A stretch of DNA of 64,000 nt, taken from an uncultured Prevotellaceae bacterium. Its GTDB lineage: Bacteria > Bacteroidota > Bacteroidia > Bacteroidales > Bacteroidaceae. The stretch is taken from contig OMZS01000003.1 in the NCBI GenBank assembly GCA_900315565.1, positions 1 through 64,000 on the forward strand, read 5' to 3'. The notes under the pieces were generated by a model. It was given only the letters and a program-made list of their open reading frames with translations, did no database searches and was not told where the DNA came from. This document shows, piece by piece, positions 18,412 to 26,926 of this stretch; position 1 is the stretch's first letter, and each line of letters begins with the position of its first letter. A program made the translations under genes and the position numbers.

Positions 18412-18420
18412 GCAAAATTA
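18412..18420 (-). promoter_or_regulatory. -7 box TAATTTTGC for the lipoprotein gene
   Basis: Minus strand 18420 to 18412, about 40 nt before the ATG at 18373; it supports that start. Confidence 0.5.
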
Positions 18421-18464
18421 ATAAAAAAAACGGCATATCTTATGGCTGAATAAAAATTTTTGCC

Positions 18465-18473
18465 TATTTTTGC
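18465..18473 (+). promoter_or_regulatory. -7 box TATTTTTGC for the carboxyltransferase gene
   Basis: Plus strand TATTTTTGC, 68 nt before the ATG at 18541. Confidence 0.5.
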
Positions 18474-18540
18474 AGAAAACTTGAACAACACACCAATCGT
18501 ATCAGAATTCATCAAATTGTCAGTAACATAAATCTAAGGT

Positions 18541-20319
18541 ATGAAAAAGAAAATCCAATTCAGTCTCGTCTATCGGGACATGTGGCAGTCTTCGGGTAAG
18601 TTTCAGCCACGCAAGGATCAGTTAGAGCGTATTGCACCTGTGATTATCGACATGGGCGTGTTCGACCGTGTGGAAACCAACGGTGGCGCTTTTGAGCAGG
18701 TGAACCTGCTGGCAGGCGAAAACCCCAATGCCGCTGTACGCGCTTTCTGCAAACCCTTCAACGAAGTGGGCATCAAAACCCACATGCTCGACCGTGGCCT
18801 CAATGCCCTGCGCATGTATCCCGTTCCCGACGATGTACGCGAACTGCAGTACAAGGTTAAACACGCTCAGGGAGTAGATATTACCCGCATCTTCTGCGGA
18901 CTCAACGACGTGCGCAACATCATTCCGTCGGTGCGCTGGGCTAAGGCGGCCGGCATGACACCGCAGGCCACGCTCTGCATCACCACAAGCCCCGTTCACA
19001 CCGTAGAATACTATAGTGCCATTGCCGACCAGGTGATTGAGGCCGGCGCAGAGGAAATCTGTCTGAAGGATATGGCAGGTATCGGCCAGCCGGCACTGCT
19101 CGGCGCCCTCACCAAGGCCATTAAGACCAAGCACCCCGACATCATTGTGCAGTATCACGGTCACTCTGGCCCCGGACTTTCCATGGCCAGCATTCTGGAA
19201 GTGTGTAACAACGGTGCCGACGTCATCGATACCGCCATTGAACCGCTCTCTTGGGGTAAGGTTCATCCCGACATCATCAGTGTGCAGTCGATGCTGAAGA
19301 ACGAAGGCTTCGAGGTGAAGGAAATCAACATGAAGGCTTACATGCAGGCACGTTCGCTTACCCAGGAGTTCATCGACGACTGGCTGGGCTACTTCATCAA
19401 CCCCGGCAACAAGCACATGTCGAGCCTGCTGCTCGGTTGCGGTCTGCCTGGCGGCATGATGGGAAGCATGATGGCCGACCTGGCCGGCATTCACCATGTC
19501 ATCAACAACACGCTCAAGGCCAAGGGCGAGCCCGAACTCTCTACCGACGAGATGCTGGTGAGACTCTTCGACGAGGTGGCCTACGTATGGCCGCGCGTGG
19601 GTTATCCCCCATTGGTGACACCGTTCTCGCAGTATGTGAAGAACATCGCCCTGATGAACCTGCTCACCATTGCCCAGGGCAAGGGCCGCTTCGTGATGAT
19701 GGACGACTCTATGTGGGGCATGATTCTCGGCAAGAGCGGAAAGATTCCCGGAACCATCGATCAGGAACTGGTGGAACTGGCCAAGAAGCAGGGCCGCGAG
19801 TTTACCGATGCCGACCCGCACACGCTCATCCCCAATGCCCTCGACGACTTCCGCAAGGAAATGGACGAGAACGGATGGGAGTACGGACCCGACGACGAGG
19901 AACTCTACGAGCTGGCCATGCACCCCGAGCAGTATCGTAACTTCAAGAGCGGTCAGGCCAAGAAGAACATGCTGGCCGACCTGCAGAAAGCCAAGGATGC
20001 CAAACTGGGCGCAAAACTCACACCCGAGCAGCTCAGTGCTTTCAAGCATGCCAAGGCCGATGCCGTGGTGGCTCCTGTCAAGGGACAACTCTACTGGGAA
20101 TTCAACGGCGACGGCGAGTGCGCTCCCACTGTTGAACCGTTCATCGGAAAAGAGTATAACGAGGGCGACCAGTTCTGCTACATTCAGGCTCCGTGGGGCG
20201 AAATCGTCAGTGTGCCCGCCGCACTGGGAGGCCGCCTCGTAGAAATCAATGCCAAACAGGGCTCGAAGGTCAACAAGGGCGACGTCATTGCTTACATCGA
20301 GCGCCCCAATGCCGAGTAA
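18541..20319 (+). CDS. Carboxyltransferase-family protein (oxaloacetate decarboxylase alpha / pyruvate carboxylase B-like) without a biotinyl lysine
   Basis: 592 residues. TIM-barrel carboxyltransferase at about 1-280: VYRDMWQSSGKF replaces the usual RDAHQSL, LKDMAGIG is kept, and the metal-binding HGH of YHGHSGPG matches HTHD. The PYC/OADA conserved domain is about 300-480. The C-terminal 60 residues have a biotin/lipoyl fold (VEINAKQGSKVNKGDVIAYIE), but the place of EAMKM reads QAPWG (Trp552), so the lysine that carries biotin is missing. It may act with a separate biotin carrier or have another role. Monocistronic, with a strong terminator after it. Confidence 0.85.
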   Translation: MKKKIQFSLVYRDMWQSSGKFQPRKDQLERIAPVIIDMGVFDRVETNGGAFEQVNLLAGENPNAAVRAFCKPFNEVGIKTHMLDRGLNALRMYPVPDDVRELQYKVKHAQGVDITRIFCGLNDVRNIIPSVRWAKAAGMTPQATLCITTSPVHTVEYYSAIADQVIEAGAEEICLKDMAGIGQPALLGALTKAIKTKHPDIIVQYHGHSGPGLSMASILEVCNNGADVIDTAIEPLSWGKVHPDIISVQSMLKNEGFEVKEINMKAYMQARSLTQEFIDDWLGYFINPGNKHMSSLLLGCGLPGGMMGSMMADLAGIHHVINNTLKAKGEPELSTDEMLVRLFDEVAYVWPRVGYPPLVTPFSQYVKNIALMNLLTIAQGKGRFVMMDDSMWGMILGKSGKIPGTIDQELVELAKKQGREFTDADPHTLIPNALDDFRKEMDENGWEYGPDDEELYELAMHPEQYRNFKSGQAKKNMLADLQKAKDAKLGAKLTPEQLSAFKHAKADAVVAPVKGQLYWEFNGDGECAPTVEPFIGKEYNEGDQFCYIQAPWGEIVSVPAALGGRLVEINAKQGSKVNKGDVIAYIERPNAE

Positions 20320-20376
20320 GACTTTTGCACTGCAAACCTGAAACAACAGGCAATAGTGTGAGCATATCCCCCTAAA

Positions 20377-20428
20377 AGAATCACCGCCCTGAGCAACATC
20401 GTGCTCAGGGCGGTGATTCTTTTTTTGT
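20377..20428 (+). terminator. Strong rho-independent terminator
   Basis: AGAATCACCGCCCTGAGCA pairs perfectly with its reverse complement at 20402-20420, followed by TTTTTTT. Serves the carboxyltransferase gene and probably the convergent DUF362 gene. Confidence 0.93.
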
Positions 20429-20438
20429 TGTGGCTTCT

Positions 20439-21503
20439 TTATTTTTTCTTCACAACGGGTTTCAGGCCTTTAACGGCCTCGGCGGCAGTAATGCGGCGGC
20501 CACCATTGTCAAGGTCTATCAGCACGTAGCGGCAGTTGCCCATGCCCAGTTCCTTCATATACGACAGCTGGCGCAAACCGTGGCGCGACTCAATGCGCTC
20601 CACCATGTCGTGGTGCTCATCGGCGGTCATGGCGTATATCATGTCGATGCAGGCCTGGTCGATGGCCAGAATGTCGGTAGATGACAGGATACCCACGTCG
20701 GGTGTTACCACGGGCGCAGCCGCTACGCCCTCGCAGTCGCATGAAACCGACATGTTGCGCATCACGTTCACGTAGCACACGTGGCGGCCAAAGTAGTCGA
20801 TGGTGGCTTTGGTCGATTCTGTCATGCGCTCCATAAACTCCTCCTTGGCAATGTCCCACTGATTGGCCTGGTTGGGCGTGGTGTGAATCCAAGCCTTACC
20901 TATGCGACCGTCGGCACAGCCTATGCCGATGTTCTTGTTCGAACCGCCGAAACCGCCCTGCGTGTGACCCTTGAAGTGGGTCAGTGCCACCATGGAATCG
21001 TAGTTTGTCAGATGGCCTCCAACAGACATTTTCTTAAACCATTTGCCGCCCGCGACAGGCAGCGTGGTGGTGCCCTGCTCATCGAGAATGTCAACGGGGC
21101 AGAACGTCCAGCCGTTCACCTCCAGCGTCTTGCGGTGCTTGTCGGTGGTGTAGCGGTCACCCTCGTAGTAGGTGTTCGTCTCAATGATGTTGGCCTGTGG
21201 CAGGTCTTTAGCCATCAGGGCCTTCACCCATTCACGTGGAATAATGTTCGGACCTTTCGGCTCGCCCGTGTGCAGCTTTACGCCCACGTGCCCGCAGATG
21301 TTCTCGTTCACTTGCTCGTATGCCTTGATAAGGCCTTCGGCTGAGAGGCTTCGGGTGAAATACACAACCGACTCGTTGCCCGTGCGCTGCTCGTAAGCCA
21401 CGTATTTGTTTCCGTCGTTGCCAGGTGCAGGATGGTTGTTCGCTTGCGCCATCATGCTGCTTGAAATCATGCCCAAAAGGGCTGCAATCATTAGTTTCTT
21501 CAT
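20439..21503 (-). CDS. Exported DUF362 domain protein
   Basis: 354 residues. Signal peptide MKKLMIAALLGMISSSMMAQ. The DUF362 pattern is seen in VGVKLHTGEPKGPNIIPREWVKAL, IIETNTYYEGDR, VALTHFKGHTQGGFGGSNKNIGIGC and LSSTDILAIDQACIDMIY. Many DUF362 proteins carry a ferredoxin-like 2x[4Fe-4S] domain; none is visible here (only a CDCEG and isolated cysteines), so this is a cluster-less version. Function unproven. Convergent to the carboxyltransferase gene. Confidence 0.85.
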   Translation of the reverse strand: MKKLMIAALLGMISSSMMAQANNHPAPGNDGNKYVAYEQRTGNESVVYFTRSLSAEGLIKAYEQVNENICGHVGVKLHTGEPKGPNIIPREWVKALMAKDLPQANIIETNTYYEGDRYTTDKHRKTLEVNGWTFCPVDILDEQGTTTLPVAGGKWFKKMSVGGHLTNYDSMVALTHFKGHTQGGFGGSNKNIGIGCADGRIGKAWIHTTPNQANQWDIAKEEFMERMTESTKATIDYFGRHVCYVNVMRNMSVSCDCEGVAAAPVVTPDVGILSSTDILAIDQACIDMIYAMTADEHHDMVERIESRHGLRQLSYMKELGMGNCRYVLIDLDNGGRRITAAEAVKGLKPVVKKK

Positions 21504-21690
21504 ATTCGCTTTATTTGTTGATTAGTTTTGTTTGTTAGTCATCTTTTTGGTTTTCCTCCAGCGAGAAGGCGAAATGGTGAAAGCATTCAAACCTGCCTCT
21601 ATTCTACCCCCCCTCGAATTCGAGGGGAGTAAAGCTGGGGTTATGAAGTGTTTCCCCTATACCAAGAAACTCTATATGTGTGCAAAGGTA
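21504..21690 (-). promoter_or_regulatory. Promoter and long leader of the DUF362 gene
   Basis: Minus strand TACCTTTGC at 21690-21682 is followed by about 175 nt before the ATG. The leader contains a perfect palindrome (CCCCTCGAATTCGAGGGG, about 21609-21626) that can form a stem. The rest of the spacer 21504-21870 holds no gene that I can support. Confidence 0.45.
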
Positions 21691-21817
21691 GCACAAAATC
21701 AAGAAACAAAAGAAAAAAGAGTGAAAAAACTCATAAGGTTATGTTGTCTTGCACTTGCTGGTTGACTCTGCAGAATCTGCCAGTCGAAAAATGCTTGAAA
21801 ATAATCTTGCAAAAATA

Positions 21818-21848
21818 TTGACAATTGGCAGATTTTCGCTATTTTTGC
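21818..21848 (+). promoter_or_regulatory. Promoter of ridA
   Basis: TTG at 21818 and TATTTTTGC at 21840-21848, spaced 19 nt; ATG 22 nt downstream. Confidence 0.65.
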
Positions 21849-21870
21849 AACAGCTAATAAGAATCATAGT

Positions 21871-22254
21871 ATGAAGAAAGTAATCAACACCAAGGCGGCA
21901 CCTGCTGCCATCGGGCCTTACAGTCAGGCCATCAGAGTGGGAAATCTTGTCTATACCTCTGGCCAAATACCCATCGACCCTGCCACAGGGAGTTTTGTCG
22001 AGGGGGGAGTAAAGGAACAAACCCGCCAGTCGTTGCTCAACGTGAAGGCTATTCTCGCAGAGGCTGGCCTTACCATGGGCGATGTGGTGAAAACAACGGT
22101 GTTTCTTGCCGACATGAACGATTTTGCCGACATGAACACGGTGTATGCAGAGTTTTTCTCAGAGCCATATCCGGCAAGGTCGGCCGTAGCCGTTAAGACA
22201 TTGCCCAAGGGTGCTTTGGTGGAAATTGAAGTGGTTGCTTCGGCGAACGACTAA
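21871..22254 (+). CDS. ridA: RidA family enamine/imine deaminase
   Basis: 127 residues, full family length. Hydrolyses reactive 2-aminoacrylate and related imines released by PLP enzymes, in the cytosol. Motifs: [25 protein letters not shown], the active-site Arg in [23 protein letters not shown] near residue 107, and terminal Glu in VEIE. Monocistronic with its own promoter. Confidence 0.96.
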   Translation: MKKVINTKAAPAAIGPYSQAIRVGNLVYTSGQIPIDPATGSFVEGGVKEQTRQSLLNVKAILAEAGLTMGDVVKTTVFLADMNDFADMNTVYAEFFSEPYPARSAVAVKTLPKGALVEIEVVASAND

Positions 22255-22435
22255 AGTTGATTATTCCTACGGATAAAACCTCCATTGTAAAAAACTTTCC
22301 GAGTTTGTGTGGGGGTAGAAGGCCTATGGAATCCACCGTGAGTTTTTCCTGAGCAAATACGCGAGAAATGGCGTTTTGCGTAAATGACACGTTTTCAGCG
22401 GTTTGCGCGAATGATGCTTTGCATGGGAAAATTAT

Positions 22436-22493
22436 TGTCGTGAGATAAAAAAATAACTCACGACGTTATTCATTTTTTGTCGGCTCACGGGGA
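22436..22493. repeat. Dispersed palindromic repeat, copy C (short)
   Basis: GTCGTGAGATAAAAAAATAACTC and ACTCACGACGTTATT, then CGGCTCACGG. A reduced version of the family, without the TCTCTAGA core. The spacer 22255-22696 otherwise holds GTTTTGCG/GTTTTGTGC-rich noncoding sequence and the hairpin at 22517. Confidence 0.6.
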
Positions 22494-22516
22494 GAAAAAA
22501 CTGGAGTTCAGACGCA

Positions 22517-22558
22517 AAAAAATCATGCACAAAACGAGCGTTTTGTGCATGATTTTTT
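22517..22558. terminator. Near-perfect 20-bp palindrome, bidirectional terminator
   Basis: AAAAAATCATGCACAAAACG and its exact reverse complement separated by 2 nt, flanked by A- and T-runs, between convergent ridA and the Kef-type antiporter. Confidence 0.85.
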
Positions 22559-22696
22559 GTTCTGGCAGCCGAAAGCTGCTCAAATGTCGGGTTTTGTGCA
22601 ATGGTGTTTTGCGTTGGCTATGACAGAAAATGCCGTTTTGCGTGCTAGAATGCACGAAAACCCATGCGCCGATTTGTCTTGATTTTTCAGATGCAG

Positions 22697-24952
22697 CTAT
22701 TGGGTGAGAGCGTCGAGGTTGTCCAACTCGCCAACCACCCAGATGATGTCGCCTTTCACGAATCGGTAGGTGGGCTTCACCTGCGAGAGATTCTCCTCGC
22801 CCTCTTCCAGGCCCACCACCATGCAGTTGAACTTATCGCGGATGCCGCTTTCCTGCAAGGTCTTGCCCACAAAGGGACTGCTGGGCGAAATCACCATGGA
22901 GCGCAGCTTCATTTCGCGCTTCTCCAGCTCGTAGTCGTCGGGATAAACCTCGTGCTCAACGGCGTGGCGGAAGGCGGTGAGCTGGTCGTCGCTGCCAATC
23001 ACCTGCAGCTTGTCGCCGGGGAAAAGCTGCGAGTTGCCGTCGGGGATGTTGATGCGTCGGTTGGCGCGCAGGATACTGCTCACGTGAATGCTGTACTGTT
23101 TGCCCAGGTTGAGCTGTTTGAGCGACTTGCCGGCCCAGAGTGTGCCGGCGGGCAGTTCGAATTCGGCAATGTGGATGTCACGGTCGAGCAGCTTGCCCTC
23201 GTAGAGCGGACGCTTGTGGCCATGCACTTGTGCCTCGATGTCGCGCGAGCGCAGGTTCATGATGAACAGCCGTTCCAATCGGATGCTTCGGTGTTTGATG
23301 GTGCGCGAGAAGATAATGCACACCACGGCCACTATGCCGATGGTAATCATCAGGGCTCTGCTGAAATGGCTCAGATAGTCGCACAGGTAGAAGATGAAGG
23401 CCACGGCGATGACCACGCGCACCAGGATGGTGAACAATAGCGGCAGACGGTTGGTGTTGCTCTCGCGCCAGAGGGCCTTGAACTCCTCGCTGCGGTTTTT
23501 CTTCATGATCATGGCCCGCAGGAAGGGCGAGATGAGCACCACCGTGAGCAGGCCCGTAATGGCGTTGCCATACCAGTGGAGGTCGGGGCCAGGCAGCACT
23601 TTGTGTATGAACGGCAGGAAGAACGTAAGCATGATGGTGCAGACGGCTCCCGACAGAATGCTGTAAACCAAGGTGTTGATGCCCATCTGGGTGAGCAGTT
23701 TCTTCCATTTGCTGTGCTCGGTGGTGTTGGGGTGACTCATGGTGAGCTTGTTGAGCGCGCGGATGAGCCTGTTGGGCAGTCGGTGCTCCAGACTGTTGTA
23801 AGCCGGCGTGGCAAGCCGTATCATGTAAGGTGTGAGGAATGTGGTTATGACTGATACGGCCACCACTACCGGATAGAGGAAGTCACTGATGACGCCCAGC
23901 GAAAGGCCGAGCGAAGCGATGATGAACGAGAACTCACCTATCTGCGCCATGGAGAATCCGCACCGCATGGCCGACTTGAGGCTCTCGCCGCCCAGCATGA
24001 AGGCAAACGAGCCAAAGACGCTCTGGCCAATAAGGATGGTGAGCACAAGGGCGATGATGGGAATGGCATACTTAATAAGTATCTCGGGGTCAACCAGCAT
24101 GCCCACCGACACGAAGAAGATGGCTCCGAAGAGGTTTTTCACCGGTTCTACGAGCTTGATGATTTTCTCAGCCTCGATGGTCTCAGCCAGAATGCTGCCC
24201 ATGATGAAGGCACCGAAAGCCGACGAGAATCCCACCTTGGTGGAGAACACGGCCATGGCACAGCACAACCCCAGCGACACCACCAGCAGCACCTCGGCAT
24301 TGATGAGCTTGCGCACCATGCGCAGAAACAGCGGAATGGCAAAAATGCCCACCACCAACCACAGCACCAGAAAGAATCCTATGCGCACTATCGACTGCAC
24401 CATCTGGCCGCCGTCGGCACCGTTGCCGCTGGCAATGGCCGAGAGCATCACCATCATCACAATGGCCAGAATGTCTTCCAGTATGAGTACGCTCATCACC
24501 AGTCCTGCAAAGTGCTGCTGGCGAAGGCCCAGGTCGTCGAAGGCTTTATAAATGATGGTGGTGGAGCTCATGGCGAGCATGCCGCCCAGGAAGATGCAGT
24601 CCATCTTGCTCCAGCCAAAGGCATGGCCTACCATCGCCCCGAGCACCGCCATGCAGAAGATGATGGTGACGGTGGAGATAATGGGCGAGGCTCCCATCTT
24701 CAGAATCTTCTTGAACGAGAAGTCGAGTCCGAGCGAGAACAGGAGGAACATCACGCCAATGTCGGCCCACAGATGAATGTTCTCCTGGTCAACAACCGAT
24801 GCCGTGAGCGGCATGTGCGGACTGACCAGAAATCCTGCCACCACATAGCCCAAAACCAGCGGCTGCTTGAGCTTCTTGAAAATAAGGGTCACGACACCCG
24901 CTACAATGAGTATCAGTGCTAAGTCGTTGATGAGTGTTGGTAATTCAGACAT
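22697..24952 (-). CDS. Kef-type cation:proton antiporter (CPA2) with two RCK-C/TrkA-C domains
   Basis: 751 residues. The N-terminal CPA2 membrane domain (about 1-390) shows GYVVAGFLVSPHMP, MFLLFSLGLDFSFKKI, GGMLAMSSTTIIYKAF and LILEDILAIVMM, where ED is ion-binding. A second membrane segment block follows (about 430-550). The cytosolic C-terminus has two TrkA-C-like modules (about 590-665 and 675-750) that usually bind nucleotides or ions and gate transport. Likely K+/H+ or Na+/H+ exchange. Monocistronic; an AATTGATAATTG tract lies directly upstream of its ATG. Confidence 0.92.
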   Translation of the reverse strand: MSELPTLINDLALILIVAGVVTLIFKKLKQPLVLGYVVAGFLVSPHMPLTASVVDQENIHLWADIGVMFLLFSLGLDFSFKKILKMGASPIISTVTIIFCMAVLGAMVGHAFGWSKMDCIFLGGMLAMSSTTIIYKAFDDLGLRQQHFAGLVMSVLILEDILAIVMMVMLSAIASGNGADGGQMVQSIVRIGFFLVLWLVVGIFAIPLFLRMVRKLINAEVLLVVSLGLCCAMAVFSTKVGFSSAFGAFIMGSILAETIEAEKIIKLVEPVKNLFGAIFFVSVGMLVDPEILIKYAIPIIALVLTILIGQSVFGSFAFMLGGESLKSAMRCGFSMAQIGEFSFIIASLGLSLGVISDFLYPVVVAVSVITTFLTPYMIRLATPAYNSLEHRLPNRLIRALNKLTMSHPNTTEHSKWKKLLTQMGINTLVYSILSGAVCTIMLTFFLPFIHKVLPGPDLHWYGNAITGLLTVVLISPFLRAMIMKKNRSEEFKALWRESNTNRLPLLFTILVRVVIAVAFIFYLCDYLSHFSRALMITIGIVAVVCIIFSRTIKHRSIRLERLFIMNLRSRDIEAQVHGHKRPLYEGKLLDRDIHIAEFELPAGTLWAGKSLKQLNLGKQYSIHVSSILRANRRINIPDGNSQLFPGDKLQVIGSDDQLTAFRHAVEHEVYPDDYELEKREMKLRSMVISPSSPFVGKTLQESGIRDKFNCMVVGLEEGEENLSQVKPTYRFVKGDIIWVVGELDNLDALTQ

Positions 24953-24954
24953 AA

Positions 24955-24992
24955 TAATAATTGATAATTGATAATTGACAATTGATAATTCT
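24955..24992 (+). repeat. AATTGATAATTG tract, right-facing copy
   Basis: About four 9-base units, three TTGATAATT and one TTGACAATT. It is the mirror partner of the tract at 25363-25417; together they bracket the four-helix-bundle gene. Confidence 0.85.
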
Positions 24993-24995
24993 ATA

Positions 24996-25358
24996 CTAGT
25001 TGGCTTGCTTCGAAGTCTTTACAATGGAAGTTAGTAGCTTTACTAACTCTGTACAATCGTCATCCATTGATTTAAACATCTTGTCATCCAAGAAATCCGT
25101 CTCATGAAGCAAATCGAGCCAATAATGTGTTTCATCAGCCTCTTTCAAAGCAATTGTCAGTTTGCTAATGAAATCAGGCTTACTCTGTGCATTTTTACTT
25201 TCCATCACATTGGCCCCTATACTTGTGCCACATTTAAGAAGTTGTCTTGATAGGACGTATTCTTTGTTTGTTTCAGAAAGAAATCTATAGCATTTAACAA
25301 TGCGGATGGCGAAGTTTCTACTTTTAGTAAAAATAATATTATCTTTTCCTTCATTCAT
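24996..25358 (-). CDS. Four-helix-bundle protein (23S rRNA intervening-sequence protein family)
   Basis: 120 residues from the ATG at 25358 (MNEGKDNIIFTKSRNFAIRIV); an upstream ATG would be encoded by the flanking repeat and is unlikely. Family pattern: SRNFAIRIVKCYRFL, then the signature LLKCGTSIGANVMESKNAQSKPDFISKL and ALKEADETHYWLDLL. Members occur inside rRNA intervening sequences, next to diversity-generating retroelements (Avd) or as orphans; biochemical role uncertain, perhaps nucleic-acid binding. Lower GC than its neighbours and enclosed by inverted AATTGATAATTG tracts, which suggests acquisition as a cassette. Confidence 0.9.
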   Translation of the reverse strand: MNEGKDNIIFTKSRNFAIRIVKCYRFLSETNKEYVLSRQLLKCGTSIGANVMESKNAQSKPDFISKLTIALKEADETHYWLDLLHETDFLDDKMFKSMDDDCTELVKLLTSIVKTSKQAN

Positions 25359-25362
25359 AATA

Positions 25363-25417
25363 CTCCAATTATCAATTATCAATTATCAATTGTCAATTAT
25401 CAATTGTCAATTATCAA
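25363..25417 (-). repeat. AATTGATAATTG tract, left-facing copy
   Basis: Reverse-complement orientation of the 24955 tract, mixing TATC and TGTC variants. It ends at the stop codon of pepT. Confidence 0.85.
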
Positions 25418-26641
25418 TCAGTCGTTGTATCTGGCTGTCAGCTCGCAGATTTTCACAATCACCTGCATGGCTTTCTCCATCACCTGGATGCTGACAAACT
25501 CGAAGGGACCGTGGAAGTTCACGCCGCCGGCAAAGATATTGGGGCAGGGCAGACCGCGGAAAGACAGCTGTGCACCGTCGGTGCCGCCACGGATAGGCTC
25601 CACGCGGGGCGGCACACCGCACTCCTGCATGGCCTTGAGCACCAGGTCGATGACGTGCATGTTGGGGTCAATCTTCTCCTTCATGTTGTAGTACTGGTCT
25701 TTCACCTCTGCCTTCACCGTACCCTCGCCGTACTTCTCGTTCATTTTCTCCACGCAGCACTCAATGAAGTGCTTGCGGTCCTCAAAGCGGTCGCGGTCGT
25801 GGTCGCGGATGATATACGAGAGCAGAGCCTCCTCAATGTTGCTCTGTATGCCCAGCAGGTGGTAGAAACCCTCATAGCCCTCGGTGGTTTCCGGAGTCTC
25901 GTCGGCGGGCAGCATGTCGGCAAATTCCACGGCCAGGCGGTTGGCGTTTATCATCTTGCCTTTGGCGTAGCCCGGATGCACACTCACGCCCTTGATGCGA
26001 ATCTTGGCTGAGGCTGCATTGAAGTTCTCGAACTCCAGCTCGCCCAGGTCGCCACCATCCATGGTGTAAGCCCACTGGCAGCCGAAGCGCTCCACGTCGA
26101 AATGGTGCGCCCCCATGCCAATCTCCTCGTCGGGGTTGAAGGCAATGCGAATGTCGCCGTGCTTCACCTCCTTATGGTCGCGCAGCCAGCACATGGCCTG
26201 CACAATCTCGGCGATGCCCGCCTTGTCGTCGGCGCCGAGCAGCGTGGTGCCGTCGGTGACGATGAGGTCCTCGCCCACGTGGCTGAGCAGTTCGGGAAAT
26301 TTCTTCGGGCTGCTCACGATGCCCGGCGACAGCTCGATGTCAGAGCCGTCGTAGTTGCTCACGATGCTCGCTTTCACCCCCTTGCCGCTACAGTCGGGGC
26401 TGGTGTCGTAGTGGCTGATGAAGCCGATGGTGGGAATTTCCTTCTTGGTATTGGCCGGCAGCGTGGCGTAGATGTATCCGTTCTCGTCCATCTCCACGTC
26501 TTCCAGTCCTTCGTCCATGAGTTCTTTTTTCAGGTATTCAGCAAAGATGAGTTGCTTCGACGTGCTCGGCACGCTCTGCGACTCTTCGCTCGACTGTGTG
26601 TCGAACTTGGTGTAGTTAATAAATCGTTGGGTAATGTCCAT
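25418..26641 (-). CDS. pepT: Peptidase T (tripeptide aminopeptidase, M20B)
   Basis: 407 residues, full length. Removes the N-terminal residue from tripeptides in the cytosol with two zinc ions. Zinc site: HYDTSPD near residue 79, LLGADDKAG near 141, the catalytic Glu pair in [13 protein letters not shown] near 175, Asp in [10 protein letters not shown], and His in NFHGPFEF near 381. The dimerisation/substrate region [19 protein letters not shown] is present. Preceded by TAATTTTGC at 26687. Confidence 0.95.
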   Translation of the reverse strand: MDITQRFINYTKFDTQSSEESQSVPSTSKQLIFAEYLKKELMDEGLEDVEMDENGYIYATLPANTKKEIPTIGFISHYDTSPDCSGKGVKASIVSNYDGSDIELSPGIVSSPKKFPELLSHVGEDLIVTDGTTLLGADDKAGIAEIVQAMCWLRDHKEVKHGDIRIAFNPDEEIGMGAHHFDVERFGCQWAYTMDGGDLGELEFENFNAASAKIRIKGVSVHPGYAKGKMINANRLAVEFADMLPADETPETTEGYEGFYHLLGIQSNIEEALLSYIIRDHDRDRFEDRKHFIECCVEKMNEKYGEGTVKAEVKDQYYNMKEKIDPNMHVIDLVLKAMQECGVPPRVEPIRGGTDGAQLSFRGLPCPNIFAGGVNFHGPFEFVSIQVMEKAMQVIVKICELTARYND

Positions 26642-26678
26642 AAGTTTGGTTAAAAAGATGTTTTGTCAGAATTTATCT

Positions 26679-26687
26679 GCAAAATTA
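26679..26687 (-). promoter_or_regulatory. -7 box TAATTTTGC for pepT
   Basis: Minus strand 26687 to 26679, about 38 nt before the ATG at 26641. Confidence 0.55.
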
Positions 26688-26803
26688 CGAGTTTTATTGC
26701 TGATATGCAACAATAAAAGCATAAATAATCTGAAAGCAGCCGGAAATCCTCAAGCTCAGTTCAACTCCGTTCCTCGTCAAGTAAAAATGAAATGCCCTCA
26801 CAC

Positions 26804-26862
26804 AAGCAGAAGAGAGCTAATAGGGAAAGGACAATAGAATCCCTGTCAGCTCTCTTCTGCTT
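26804..26862. terminator. Long hairpin upstream of pepT / downstream of the 26.9-kb gene
   Basis: AAGCAGAAGAGAGCT and AGCTCTCTTCTGCTT form a perfect 15-bp stem around a 29-nt loop that itself contains AGGGA/TCCCT. Likely ends the minus-strand operon coming from 33.6 kb. Confidence 0.6.
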
Positions 26863-26926
26863 GCGCGAAGGCACCGTTGGAGTAGGGGAGCCTCGCTCGC
26901 GGGGCGAAAAGAAAGGTGTGGTGGGT

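Noticed and set aside
18622-20346. 574-codon open frame antisense to the carboxyltransferase gene
   Set aside because: Mirror of a strongly biased coding frame; lacks a recognisable domain, while the plus-strand gene is clearly real.
21532-21765. 77-codon open frame upstream of ridA
   Set aside because: It overlaps the DUF362 leader and the ridA promoter region and has no family resemblance.
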